From contig NZ_CP125942.1 of NCBI RefSeq assembly GCF_039602135.1, positions 496,001 to 560,000 of the forward strand: 64,000 bases of DNA, read 5' to 3'. Position 1 is the stretch's first letter. Each line of letters begins with the position of its first letter. The notes beneath the pieces were generated by a model that was given only the letters and a program-made list of their open reading frames with translations, did no database searches and was not told the DNA's origin. This stretch comes from Glutamicibacter sp. B1 (GTDB lineage: Bacteria > Actinomycetota > Actinomycetes > Actinomycetales > Micrococcaceae). Shown here piece after piece: positions 53,299 through 62,066 of this stretch. Position numbers and translations under genes: made by a program.

Positions 53299-54456
53299 AT
53301 GAACTCCAGCAGTATGCCCTCAGCTCCGAGCCCGCAGTGGGATCCGAAGACACTCATCGTTGCCGGCGGCCGCCCGGCCCATGACACCGATGCGCCGGTG
53401 AATTATCCGGTGACCTTTACCTCTACATATCACTCCCAGGGGCAGGCTGCCGCCGGCGAACGTGTTTATGCGCGCTTCTCCAACCCGACCTGGGATCCAT
53501 TCGAAGAGGTATTGGGTCAGTTGGAAGTTGCTGACTCACCTGCACTGGTGTTCTCCTCGGGGATGGCGGCCATTGCGGCGGCCCTGAACTTGGTTCCGGC
53601 CGGGGGAGTGCTGGTCATGCCTAAGCATTCTTATAACGGTTCCTTAGCGCTGAGCTCGGAATTGCAGGCTGCTGGCCGGTTGAGTATTCGTCCGGTAGAT
53701 ATCGCAGACACCGACGACGTGATTGCCGCGTTGCAGGGTGCAGACGTGCTGTGGGTCGAGTCGCCGACCAACCCCATGCTGGAAGTGGCAGATTTACCCG
53801 TATTGCTAGCGGAAGCCAAGAGCCGTGGTGTGCTAAGCATCGTGGATAACACCTTCGCCACTCCCTTGCTGCAACGCCCGCTGACTCTGGGCGCCGACCT
53901 GGTCGTGCACTCGGTGACCAAATACCTCTCCGGGCATTCTGACGTCATCATGGGCGCCTTGGTCACTAGCGATGAATCACTGCGGCAAAAACTGCATGGT
54001 TACCGCACCTTGCACGGAGCGATTTCATCTCCGATGGATACCTTCTTGGCTTTGCGTGGGGTACGCACCATGGCGGTGCGCATCGAACGTTCGCAGAAGA
54101 ATTCTCAAGTGCTCGCCGAGCGTTTGGCTGCGCATCCCAAGGTGCAGGCTGTGCGCTATCCGGGGCTGGAGCAGGACCCCGGTCATGAGCGGGCGACCCG
54201 GCTGATGGATGGTTATGGTTCGGTGATCGCCTTCCAAGCCGGACAAGATGCTGCGCAAGCAGATCAACTTGTCGCGGCCTTTGAACTCATTACTGGTGCG
54301 ACATCGCTCGGTGGGGTAGAGACCTTGGCTGAACGCCGAGCCCGCCATGCCTCGGAACCAGAAACAGTGCCAGAAAACTTGATTCGCTTGTCTGTGGGTA
54401 TTGAAGAGGTTGAAGATCTCTGGCGCGATCTGCAGCAAGCCCTGGAACAGCTTTAG
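53299..54456 (+). CDS. Cystathionine gamma-synthase/lyase-type PLP enzyme
   Basis: About 385 residues of the Cys/Met trans-sulfuration family. The PLP lysine is in HSVTKYLSGHSDV; the active-site arginine loop is YARFSNPTWDPFE and the phosphate-contact FSSGMAAI is present. The choice between gamma-synthase, gamma-lyase and methionine gamma-lyase cannot be made by eye. The ATG at 53299 has TAAAGT seven bases upstream; the in-frame ATG at 53251 adds a basic, non-family stretch. Confidence 0.88.
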   Translation: MNSSSMPSAPSPQWDPKTLIVAGGRPAHDTDAPVNYPVTFTSTYHSQGQAAAGERVYARFSNPTWDPFEEVLGQLEVADSPALVFSSGMAAIAAALNLVPAGGVLVMPKHSYNGSLALSSELQAAGRLSIRPVDIADTDDVIAALQGADVLWVESPTNPMLEVADLPVLLAEAKSRGVLSIVDNTFATPLLQRPLTLGADLVVHSVTKYLSGHSDVIMGALVTSDESLRQKLHGYRTLHGAISSPMDTFLALRGVRTMAVRIERSQKNSQVLAERLAAHPKVQAVRYPGLEQDPGHERATRLMDGYGSVIAFQAGQDAAQADQLVAAFELITGATSLGGVETLAERRARHASEPETVPENLIRLSVGIEEVEDLWRDLQQALEQL

Positions 54457-54503
54457 CGCGTGGCAGTACCCAAAACCCGAAGGGTGATAGGTAGAGTAAA
54501 GAT

Positions 54504-54821
54504 ATGTCCATGATGTATGTTGCACACCTGATCGAGTACTACTTGATGCTGGCTCTGAGCGTGATCATTCTGGTGCTCGCTGTCTGGGCACTCGTTGACT
54601 GCCTGCGCCACGGTGCACAGCGCTTCGCGCAAGAAGGAAAACGGACCAAAGGCTTCTGGACTGGCCTGACAGCTGCCAGTGCCGTGGTGTCATTACTGGG
54701 CATCCTCACCGGTGGCGGGATTGGTTTCCTGCAGCTCATTGGAGCCTGCATCGCCTGTGTCTACCTGGCAGATGTAAAGCCGGCAGTCAGTGGACAAGGC
54801 GGCGGCTGGTACAACTACTAG
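54504..54821 (+). CDS. DUF2516 family membrane protein
   Basis: 105 residues with an N-terminal TM helix, a short basic loop (CLRHGAQRFAQEGKR) and a second pair of hydrophobic segments, ending YLADVKPAV.. as in DUF2516 proteins. Function unknown. TAGAGT six bases before the ATG indicates a leaderless message. Confidence 0.85.
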   Translation: MSMMYVAHLIEYYLMLALSVIILVLAVWALVDCLRHGAQRFAQEGKRTKGFWTGLTAASAVVSLLGILTGGGIGFLQLIGACIACVYLADVKPAVSGQGGGWYNY

Positions 54822-54847
54822 CCCACGTCGAACCACCCTGAATTTTC

Positions 54848-54890
54848 GAGAACCCGTACCATGCGTTACCTGCAAGGTGCGGGTCTTCTC
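54848..54890. terminator. Imperfect hairpin terminator
   Basis: GAGAA-CCCGTACC pairs with GGTGCGGGTCTTCTC with a two-base bulge, between DUF2516 and gpmA. Confidence 0.5.
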
Positions 54891-54952
54891 AATTAATGAA
54901 CACTCCTTAACTTTGGCGCAACTGTGCCAGAGCATTCGATAGGATGGATCGT

Positions 54953-55699
54953 ATGAGTCACACTTTGATCTTGCTTCGCCACGGGCAGAGCGAATGGAAT
55001 GAAAAGAACCTCTTCACCGGTTGGTACGACGTATCGCTGACCGAGCAGGGACGTGCCGAAGCATCACGCGGTGGCCAGCTGCTGGTGGAAGCCGGTTATA
55101 AGCCAGAGGTACTGCATACCTCGTTGCTGACCCGCGCGATTGTCACCGCTAACCTGGCGCTGGAAGCAGCCGGACGTTCGTGGATCCCAGTGAACCGCGA
55201 CTGGCGCCTGAACGAGCGTCACTACGGTGCGCTGCAGGGCAAGGACAAGGCACAGACCTTGGCCGAGTTCGGCGAAGAGCAGTTCATGGAATGGCGTCGT
55301 AGCTACGACACCCCACCACCAGCTTTGGATGACTCCTCGGAATTCAGCCAGATCAACGACGAGCGCTACGCCGCGTTGGGCGATTCCGCACCACGCACCG
55401 AGTGCCTCAAGGACGTTCTCGAGCGCATGCTTCCTTACTGGGAGAACAACATCAAGGCAGATCTGTCCGCCGGCAAGACCGTGATGGTTACCGCACACGG
55501 AAACTCGCTGCGCGCACTGGTCAAGCACCTGGATGGGATCAGCGATGAGGACATTGCTGGTCTGAACATCCCAACCGGCATTCCACTGGTGTATGAGTTG
55601 GACGACAACTTCCAGCCAATTACCAAGGGTGGAACCTACCTTGACCCAGCAGCTGCGGCCGACGCAATTAAGGCTGTTGCGAACCAGGGACGCAAGTAA
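54953..55699 (+). CDS. gpmA: 2,3-bisphosphoglycerate-dependent phosphoglycerate mutase
   Basis: 248 residues converting 3- to 2-phosphoglycerate in glycolysis and gluconeogenesis. The phospho-His motif is [10 protein letters not shown]; other active-site blocks are [13 protein letters not shown] and [21 protein letters not shown] lies seven bases before the ATG at 54953; the in-frame ATG at 54944 would overlap that element. It is monocistronic, with a strong terminator. Confidence 0.95.
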   Translation: MSHTLILLRHGQSEWNEKNLFTGWYDVSLTEQGRAEASRGGQLLVEAGYKPEVLHTSLLTRAIVTANLALEAAGRSWIPVNRDWRLNERHYGALQGKDKAQTLAEFGEEQFMEWRRSYDTPPPALDDSSEFSQINDERYAALGDSAPRTECLKDVLERMLPYWENNIKADLSAGKTVMVTAHGNSLRALVKHLDGISDEDIAGLNIPTGIPLVYELDDNFQPITKGGTYLDPAAAADAIKAVANQGRK

Positions 55700-55710
55700 G
55701 ACCCACTTTT

Positions 55711-55759
55711 CGGCGGCACCAGAACCCAAGTTTTTAACTTGGAAGTTCTGGTGCCGCCG
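55711..55759. terminator. Terminator of gpmA
   Basis: 15-bp perfect stem CGGCGGCACCAGAAC and complement, with an inner CCAAG/CTTGG stem. Confidence 0.88.
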
Positions 55760-55896
55760 TTACGTCTTTAACCTAGAAAATAGGGTGGGCGTATGGCTGT
55801 GAGCGAAACAACTACGCACGATTGTATTTTTAGCATTAGTATGCTGTAATCTCCTATTTCGAATAGGCTCAATGGCTCACGTTAGGAATGCAATTC

Positions 55897-56199
55897 GTGG
55901 CAACTGATTACGATGAAGTCCGCCCAGACGTTGCTGAGGCACGTAAGGCTTCTCTGGATGCGGTCAAGTCCGCAAACGCACCGGACGCCAAGTCCGTCGT
56001 GCGCGAGCTCGACGAAGCCGATCACACCGATGGTATGGATCTGCCAGGCGCAGATTTGTCCAACGAGGAACTGACGGTTACCGTCATTCCACAGAAAGAC
56101 GACGAGTTCATCTGTGGCTCGTGCTTCTTGATTCGCCACCGCTCACAGCTGGTTCGCGAAGAAGGCAATGTAGGTTTCTGCGTAGAGTGCGAAGGCTAA
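55897..56199 (+). CDS. DUF4193 family protein
   Basis: About 100 residues: an acidic N-terminal part (ATDYDEVRPD, SVVRELDEADHTDG) and a C-terminal zinc-ribbon-like pair of Cys motifs (CGSC near 82, CVEC at the end). Conserved across actinobacteria; function unknown. The GTG at 55897 fits the family N-terminus and has AGGA ten bases upstream; an in-frame ATG at 55888 is possible. Confidence 0.88.
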   Translation: MATDYDEVRPDVAEARKASLDAVKSANAPDAKSVVRELDEADHTDGMDLPGADLSNEELTVTVIPQKDDEFICGSCFLIRHRSQLVREEGNVGFCVECEG

Positions 56200-56239
56200 T
56201 TCCAGCTTTACGCTGGCGCCATTAGCGCGCCGAAAACAT

Positions 56240-56279
56240 CGAAGGGCAACCCACCAACTGGTGAGTTGCCCTTCGCCTT
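56240..56279 (+). terminator. Terminator of the DUF4193 gene
   Basis: CGAAGGGCAAC/GTTGCCCTTCG stem with a partly paired loop, followed by CCTTT. Confidence 0.85.
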
Positions 56280-56335
56280 TAAAGCACGAGGATTATGTGC
56301 GGCGTTTATGCACGATATAAATGCTCAACAAAAAA

Positions 56336-56375
56336 GTAGTGCCTACTTCCGGAAAGTTCCGAGAGCAGGCACTAC
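56336..56375 (-). terminator. Terminator of phoU
   Basis: GTAGTGCCT/AGGCACTAC stem followed by six T on the minus strand. Confidence 0.75.
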
Positions 56376-56404
56376 ACCATCATTTCAGCGTAAATCTCTG
56401 ACGC

Positions 56405-57058
56405 TTAGACGTCGGATGGATCCCATTCGCCAGTCACTAGGTAGGTCACCTTGCGGGCTACCGAAACACCATGGTCGCCGAAGCGCTCCAGGTAGCGGCT
56501 GGTCAACGAAACGTCTACGGTCGTTGGTGCCGATTCGTTCCAGCCGGCCTCAGCGATCTGAGCGAACACGCTGGAGTGCAAACGATCAACCTCGTGGTTC
56601 AGCTCAATAATCTGGGTAGCAATCTTCAGATCGCGGGTATCGAGCAGGGTAGCAACTGCCTGAGCGATCTGGATATCGAGCTTCGCCATGTCAGCAAAGG
56701 TCTGCGCGATCGCTTCAGGAATGGCTGGCTGCGGGAAACGCAGGCGGGCTAGCTGTGCCAAGTGGCGTGCCAAGTCGCCCATGCGCTCCAGGGAAGCACT
56801 CATACGTAGCGAACCAACGATCATACGCAGGTCGCTGGCTACCGGGCCCTGGAGGGCGAGGGTATCAATAGCTCGTTCATCTAGCTGGTTCTGCAGGAAA
56901 TCAATTTTCGCGTCCGCGGCGATGACTTCCTGAGCCAAGTCAACATCGGCATTTGCCAATGAATCCCATGCACGACCCATAGCGGTCGCGACCTGGTTGG
57001 CCATTTCAATAAGTTCTTCGCCAATTTGTTGTAGATCTGCCTGAAAAACCTTACGCAT
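56405..57058 (-). CDS. phoU: Phosphate transport regulator PhoU
   Basis: 217 residues made of two three-helix PhoU repeats; each carries the metal-binding SLERMGDLARH and RYLERFGDHGVS type motif. PhoU dampens phosphate signalling by linking the Pst transporter to the sensor kinase, here probably SenX3. It is divergent from senX3 across a 229-base region with a PHO box oriented toward phoU. Confidence 0.95.
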   Translation of the reverse strand: MRKVFQADLQQIGEELIEMANQVATAMGRAWDSLANADVDLAQEVIAADAKIDFLQNQLDERAIDTLALQGPVASDLRMIVGSLRMSASLERMGDLARHLAQLARLRFPQPAIPEAIAQTFADMAKLDIQIAQAVATLLDTRDLKIATQIIELNHEVDRLHSSVFAQIAEAGWNESAPTTVDVSLTSRYLERFGDHGVSVARKVTYLVTGEWDPSDV

Positions 57059-57198
57059 AGCAGTTCCTTTCGAGTGTCGGTTCCCATGCCAGCTGGCTTC
57101 TCTGCCATAACGCAGTAAAGCACCCCGAACAGTTTTATGGCATGGTGGAGGGTCTTCCCCCAGCCTGTCAGTGGGTGATTAACGAATATGCCACGAAA

Positions 57199-57216
57199 TG
57201 TGAACGTTTGGTGAAC
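57199..57216 (-). promoter_or_regulatory. PHO box between phoU and senX3
   Basis: On the minus strand GTTCACC-AAAC-GTTCACA: two 7-mers at 11-base pitch, matching the PhoP/RegX3 consensus. A CATATT -10 candidate lies downstream toward phoU (57190-57185). Confidence 0.75.
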
Positions 57217-57287
57217 AGCGCGCCGATTTGGCCATATTCGCGTCATTTAGGAACGAAGGGACCCATCGGGGAAGCTAGGCTAAAAGG

Positions 57288-58502
57288 GTGAACGATGTGA
57301 TCTCGACTCTGATAGCCGGTCTCCTCGGTCTGGCCCTGGGCATCGTTGGCGTGATCGCTTTTAGGATTTCCCAACGCCGGACCGCCCGACTGCCGCAGGT
57401 AGACGAGCCCCTGCTCCCCGAAGGTGCGGCGGCCGTTTTGTCCGTTATTGGACGCGCCTTCGTGATCCTCGACGACGTTGACGGTGTCGTGCGCGCCAAC
57501 CCAGCCTCGTATGCCTACGGGCTGGTACGTGGCCACACGCTGGTGCACAGCGAATTACTGGCTCTGGTGCGCCAGGTACGAGCAGACGGCGTGATCGCTG
57601 AAAGCCAATACGAACTGCAACGTTCAACGCTGGGGGCGGGCCAGCTCATTGTGCATGTGCGTGTGGCTCCCTTGGGCGATGAGTACATTCTGTTGCTCGC
57701 CGATGACCGCACCGAGATCACGCGAACCGAAGCCATGCGTAATGACTTCGTAGCCAACGTGTCCCACGAACTCAAAACTCCAGTCGGCGCCATTTCCCTG
57801 CTGGCTGAGGCGATTACCGAAGCCGCCGACGATCCAACCGCCGTGCGCCGCTTTTCCACCCGCATGGACAAGGAATCGCGACGGTTGGCCGCGCTGGTGC
57901 AGGACATCATTGAGCTCTCCCGACTGCAGGCCAGTGACGCCATTGTGCAGGGCAAGGAAGTGAACATCGACAGCGTGGTGGCCGAAGCCGTGGATCGCAG
58001 CCATTTGCTCGCCGAAGAAAAGGGCATCCAGATTACCGTCGGTGGTCATCTGGAAGAGCCGATCCTTGGCGACCCGGATCTGTTGATGACTGCAGTACGC
58101 AACCTGATCGATAATGCGATCCGCTATTCACCGGAAAATACCAAGGTGGGTGTGGGCGTGCGTCAGCGTGATGGTTACGCGCAGATTTCGGTCACCGATC
58201 AGGGTCCCGGGATTTCTCCCGAGGAGCAAGAGCGCGTGTTCGAGCGTTTCTACCGGGTCGATTCGGCACGTTCACGACAAACCGGTGGTACCGGCCTGGG
58301 GCTGAGCATCGTAAAACACGTGCTGGCCAATCACGGTGGCGAAGTATCCCTGTGGTCCCAACCAGGTCAGGGCTCCACTTTTACCCTTAGACTTCCCCTA
58401 GCGGACGAAGAACGGGCCGGCACTGATGGTGCCCCCGACGAGATGATGAAGGAACGAGCGGTCGAGGCGAGAACCTCGGATCGCGAAGGAGGACGACGAT
58501 GA
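57288..58502 (+). CDS. senX3: Phosphate-sensing histidine kinase SenX3
   Basis: 404 residues. One N-terminal TM helix (about 5-26) is visible, then a PAS-like domain (FVILDDVDGVVRANP), HisKA with phospho-His160 in NVSHELKTPVG, N box NLIDNAIRYS, G1 DQGPGIS, and G2 GGTGLGLSIVKH. The neighbours regX3 (ATGA overlap) and phoU give the name. GTG start with TAGGCT six bases upstream (leaderless); a GTG nine bases further in is possible. Confidence 0.92.
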   Translation: MNDVISTLIAGLLGLALGIVGVIAFRISQRRTARLPQVDEPLLPEGAAAVLSVIGRAFVILDDVDGVVRANPASYAYGLVRGHTLVHSELLALVRQVRADGVIAESQYELQRSTLGAGQLIVHVRVAPLGDEYILLLADDRTEITRTEAMRNDFVANVSHELKTPVGAISLLAEAITEAADDPTAVRRFSTRMDKESRRLAALVQDIIELSRLQASDAIVQGKEVNIDSVVAEAVDRSHLLAEEKGIQITVGGHLEEPILGDPDLLMTAVRNLIDNAIRYSPENTKVGVGVRQRDGYAQISVTDQGPGISPEEQERVFERFYRVDSARSRQTGGTGLGLSIVKHVLANHGGEVSLWSQPGQGSTFTLRLPLADEERAGTDGAPDEMMKERAVEARTSDREGGRR

Positions 58503-59179
58503 CCCGCATTTTGATCGTAGAGGACGAGGAATCGCTCTCTGACCCGCTGTCTTTCCTGCTGGAACGCGAAGGGTTCGAAGTTCGGATCGCCGAAGACGGA
58601 CTGGTTGCCGTGACCGAGTTCGAACGCCACGGCGCCGATCTGGTGCTCCTGGACCTGATGCTGCCAGGCCAGCCGGGTACCGAGGTTATTCGTCAGATCC
58701 GTCTGAACAGCCAGGTTCCGGTGATCATGCTGACCGCTAAGGATTCCGAAATTGACAAGGTAGTTGGCCTGGAACTCGGAGCCGATGACTACGTCACCAA
58801 GCCATATTCTTCACGCGAACTACTAGCTCGTATTCGGGCTGTCTTGCGTCGTCAGGGCGAAGGCGAAGAACTCATCAGCAACGTGGTCACCGCCGGCCCG
58901 GTACGCATGGACGTCGAACGCCACATGGTTTCGGTAGATAACACCGAGGTATCCATGCCGCTGAAGGAATTCGAACTACTTGAAATGCTGCTGCGTAACG
59001 CCGGCCGCGTGCTGACCCGTGGCCAGCTCATTGACCGCGTTTGGGGTAGCGACTACGTGGGGGACACCAAGACTCTGGACGTACACGTCAAGCGCCTACG
59101 CTCCAAAATTGAACCTGATCCAGCTTCGCCAGAGCACTTGGTGACGGTGCGAGGACTGGGCTACAAGTTCGTCGTCTAG
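58499..59179 (+). CDS. regX3: Phosphate response regulator RegX3
   Basis: 226 residues. The receiver has VEDEE, phospho-acceptor Asp52 in LLDLMLPG and the conserved Lys in MLTAKD; the winged helix ends TVRGLGYKFVV. It overlaps senX3 by four bases. It is expected to bind the PHO box before phoU and possibly the one before the secreted nuclease gene at 17.8 kb. Confidence 0.94.
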   Translation: MTRILIVEDEESLSDPLSFLLEREGFEVRIAEDGLVAVTEFERHGADLVLLDLMLPGQPGTEVIRQIRLNSQVPVIMLTAKDSEIDKVVGLELGADDYVTKPYSSRELLARIRAVLRRQGEGEELISNVVTAGPVRMDVERHMVSVDNTEVSMPLKEFELLEMLLRNAGRVLTRGQLIDRVWGSDYVGDTKTLDVHVKRLRSKIEPDPASPEHLVTVRGLGYKFVV

Positions 59180-59192
59180 ACGACGGGGGCTT

Positions 59193-59250
59193 AAAAGCTA
59201 GGGAGCCGGGCTGCGAATCAAATGATTCGCAGCCCGGCTCCCTAGCTTTT
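59193..59250. terminator. Very long bidirectional terminator
   Basis: 28-bp perfect stem with a two-base loop and flanking A4/T4, between the converging regX3 and lpqE-like genes. Confidence 0.92.
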
Positions 59251-59255
59251 AGTGC

Positions 59256-59795
59256 TTAGTGGCCCGAGGTCGAGTGAGTCTCGGTGGCCTTCAGATGCTC
59301 GGTGACCGATTCATCGGATCCGCCTGGAACGAAGTCGCGGTATTCAGCAAGGGTGCCGTCGACTACCGGAACGCTGAAGTCCACGGTTTCGCCGGCGACG
59401 GTGAAGCTGGTTTCTGCGTGCTCGCCAGCCATGATGTGCAGGTTGGAGATGATCTTCTCGTTGGCATCATCTTCCAGCTTGACGCTCTGCTCAGCAGGAA
59501 CGGAGATGGTGACCGGCGTGGTGCTTGCTGCTTCAACGCTCAGGGTCAGTGCGGACTTGCTGTCGTTGACAACGGAGCCGATCAGACGAGCTTCCGAACC
59601 GTCGCTGTTGGTCACGAGCAACAGGTTGCGGACCTTTGCATCGGCGACGTCGACATGCACGCCATCGCTGGCAGCGTAGTCGGTGTTGGTGGCCTGCTCG
59701 TTGATGGCGCCACAGCTGGTGACACCGAATGCCAGGGCAGCCACAGCGAGGGACGCGGCAATGCGACGTCCAGCGGTCATGCGTGCGGTGATCAC
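59256..59795 (-). CDS. lpqE: LpqE-like lipoprotein
   Basis: 179 residues. The lipoprotein signal ends in lipobox VTSC; the body is an Ig-like beta domain with DAKVRNLLLVTNSDGSEARLIGSVVN, as in LpqE of mycobacteria. The C-terminus is His-containing (TETHSTSGH), which could bind metal. The neighbourhood lpqE-carD-ispD-ispF-cysS-rlmB matches the mycobacterial order and supports the name; function is not established here. GTG start with GAGGAG nine bases upstream. Confidence 0.72.
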   Translation of the reverse strand: MITARMTAGRRIAASLAVAALAFGVTSCGAINEQATNTDYAASDGVHVDVADAKVRNLLLVTNSDGSEARLIGSVVNDSKSALTLSVEAASTTPVTISVPAEQSVKLEDDANEKIISNLHIMAGEHAETSFTVAGETVDFSVPVVDGTLAEYRDFVPGGSDESVTEHLKATETHSTSGH

Positions 59796-60149
59796 GACAC
59801 TAACTCCTCGGTGAGAATAATGAGTTGCTTGGGTTCATGGCTAAACGTTGGACCGCGCCCATTGCAGGGAGCTACCAAAGATATAGACCACGATTACCTC
59901 TAAGCCTAGCTGTTTTTCACTCAAAGACGTGATTTAGCGACGTGCAACACACGCTTTTCGACAAGAAGTAGAGAACGGGGTTTGGGATAAAGAGGTATGA
60001 AACCCGACTTCGTGTACTTTCTTCTTACCATATTTCTCTTGCGAATAGAAGAGGTGATTCCGCATGAATCCGCGGTTATATGGGGCACAAGCGGGGACTG
60101 GTTGCCGGCAAACATGTTAGACTAGATAGTGGGAAAGGGGTTTATCCAC
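59796..60149. other. Divergent intergenic region lpqE/carD
   Basis: About 350 bases. It holds a possible carD promoter (TTGCCG at 60102, 17-base spacer, GATAGT at 60125) and a possible 18-codon ORF at 60064-60120. No other gene or RNA was recognised. Confidence 0.5.
60064..60120 (+). CDS. Possible 18-residue upstream ORF before carD
   Basis: An ATG at 60064 with AGAGGTG about eight bases upstream encodes 18 residues ending GTGCRQTC, then TAG, 29 bases before carD. If the carD promoter is at 60102-60130 this ORF is upstream of the transcript; if another promoter exists it could be a leader peptide. Confidence 0.25.
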   Translation: MNPRLYGAQAGTGCRQTC

Positions 60150-60635
60150 ATGGTTTTTGAGGTTGGCGAGACTGTTGTCTACCCGCACCACGGTGCCGCA
60201 ATGATCGAAGAGATCAAGATGCGCAAGATCAAGGGCGAAGAGAAAATGTATCTCAAGCTCAAGGTGGCTCAGGGCGACCTGACCATTGAAGTTCCTGCAG
60301 AGAACGTTGATCTGGTTGGCGTGCGTGACGTGGTAGGTCAGGAAGGCTTGGACCATGTGTTCGATGTCCTTCGTGCTGAATTTACTGAAGAGCCGACCAA
60401 CTGGTCGCGCCGTTACAAGGCAAACGTTGAGAAGCTAGCTTCCGGCGATGTCATCAAGGTTGCTGAGGTCGTTCGTGACCTCTGGCGCCGTGAAAATGAT
60501 CGTGGTCTCTCGGCTGGCGAAAAGCGCATGCTGGCCAAGGCCCGTCAGGTTTTGATCAGTGAATTGGCTCTGGCCAAGGATCTGGACGAGACCAAGGCCG
60601 AGGGCCTGCTGGATGAGGTTTTGGCTTCGGCCTAA
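60150..60635 (+). CDS. carD: RNA polymerase-binding transcription factor CarD
   Basis: 161 residues. The N-terminal RNA-polymerase-interaction domain is [20 protein letters not shown]; the C-terminal DNA-binding domain contains the [13 protein letters not shown] helix with the Trp that wedges at the -10 upstream edge. CarD stabilises open complexes, chiefly at rRNA promoters. The ATG at 60150 has AAAGGGG nine bases upstream, so the open frame from 60129 is not the start. Confidence 0.95.
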   Translation: MVFEVGETVVYPHHGAAMIEEIKMRKIKGEEKMYLKLKVAQGDLTIEVPAENVDLVGVRDVVGQEGLDHVFDVLRAEFTEEPTNWSRRYKANVEKLASGDVIKVAEVVRDLWRRENDRGLSAGEKRMLAKARQVLISELALAKDLDETKAEGLLDEVLASA

Positions 60636-60740
60636 GCAAAACTCCCGATTGCATCTTGCCGTGGAGCGCTGAAAAGCGTTTCACGGCTGTTGCCGTTAAA
60701 AGCCCAAACACTATCGGTGGAACACGATAAGCTGAGCGCT

Positions 60741-61979
60741 GTGAAGCAAACCCCATTGAATACTTCGAGTCTGATCTTGGTTGCCGCCGGAATGGGCACC
60801 CGGCTAGGAGCCGGAATTCCTAAAGCACTGGTCAAAGTGGCCGGTAAAACCTTAGTGGAACACGCTATCGACCGCATCCTCAAGGTCGAAGAGATCACCG
60901 AAATAATCGTGGTCACCCCCGCCGATGATCCGCGGATGGCCGAAGTATTGGCACCCTATGGCACGGCGCTACGCACCGTTGACGGTGGAAGTAGCCGAGC
61001 CGATTCAGTACGTCGCGGGCTTGGTGAAGTCAGTGACCACGCCAGAAACATTTTGGTTCACGATGCTGCCCGCGCATTTGCCCCGGTAGAGCTCTACCAA
61101 CGCGTGATCGATGCCCTCAACGCAGGGAAAGCCGCCGCGGTCATTCCAGCACTAGCGGTCACCGACACGATTTCGGTGGTGGAACCAGCAGGAGAAGCGG
61201 GCGTCGAATTTATCGCAAACACTCCGGCACGATCCACCCTTCGCGCCGTGCAAACACCACAGGGCTTCAACGCTGAGGCGCTACGCCAAGCCCATGCCCA
61301 GCTTGATCACTACACCGAATCCGAATTGGAAAAAGTGACCGACGATGCTTCGATCGTGCGGGCCAACGGGGAAAAGGTTCAAGTGGTCAACGGTGATCAG
61401 CAGGCGTTGAAGGTTACCCATCCCGAGGACATCGACACCGCCAATCAACTCGTCGCTGAACAAGACTCGCGCGTGAAGAAATCGAAGGAAACTATGAACC
61501 TGCCACGTATAGGGAATGGCATCGACGTGCACGCGGTGAGCCAAGACCCAGCCCGCCCGATGTGGTTGGCCGGCCTGCATTTCCCCGAAGACATAGGACT
61601 TTCAGGGCATTCGGACGGCGACGCGGTAGCCCATGCAGCCTGCGACGCACTCTTTAGCGCGGCAGGGATCGGGGATCTGGGAACCCACTTTGGTGTGGAT
61701 CGCGAAGAATTTGCGGGGGCAAGTGGGGTTCGCCTCCTGACTGAAGCGGCACGTTTGGTGCGTGAAGCAGGCTTCGAAATTGGGAACGTTGCTGTGCAAT
61801 TTGTGGGTCGACGACCACGCTTCGCCGCCCGGCGCGAAGAAGCGAACCAGGTACTCAGCGAAGCGATCGGCGCTCCGGTCAGCGTCAGTGCAACCACGAG
61901 TGATGGTCTGGGCTATGAGGGGGATGGGCAAGGAATTACCGCCTACGCCACCGCCCTCGTCTTCGCCCAGCACAGCTAA
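60741..61979 (+). CDS. ispDF: Bifunctional IspD-IspF enzyme of isoprenoid synthesis
   Basis: 412 residues joining two MEP-pathway enzymes. IspD (residues about 10-235) has [18 protein letters not shown] and HDAARAF; it makes CDP-methylerythritol. IspF (about 250-412) has the metal-binding GNGIDVHAV and [17 protein letters not shown]; it makes the cyclodiphosphate. The intermediate step enzyme IspE is not in the window. GTG start at 60741 with TAAGCT seven bases upstream (leaderless); a TTG at 60690 is in frame but upstream of that element. Confidence 0.95.
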   Translation: MKQTPLNTSSLILVAAGMGTRLGAGIPKALVKVAGKTLVEHAIDRILKVEEITEIIVVTPADDPRMAEVLAPYGTALRTVDGGSSRADSVRRGLGEVSDHARNILVHDAARAFAPVELYQRVIDALNAGKAAAVIPALAVTDTISVVEPAGEAGVEFIANTPARSTLRAVQTPQGFNAEALRQAHAQLDHYTESELEKVTDDASIVRANGEKVQVVNGDQQALKVTHPEDIDTANQLVAEQDSRVKKSKETMNLPRIGNGIDVHAVSQDPARPMWLAGLHFPEDIGLSGHSDGDAVAHAACDALFSAAGIGDLGTHFGVDREEFAGASGVRLLTEAARLVREAGFEIGNVAVQFVGRRPRFAARREEANQVLSEAIGAPVSVSATTSDGLGYEGDGQGITAYATALVFAQHS

Positions 61980-62066
61980 GCATGCAGGTGCCAGCGAAAG
62001 CCTCGGTGTAGCGAGCGCGTCACAAGGCAGGTACAAGAAGTGTCTGGATCGGATAACCTTTAAGGC

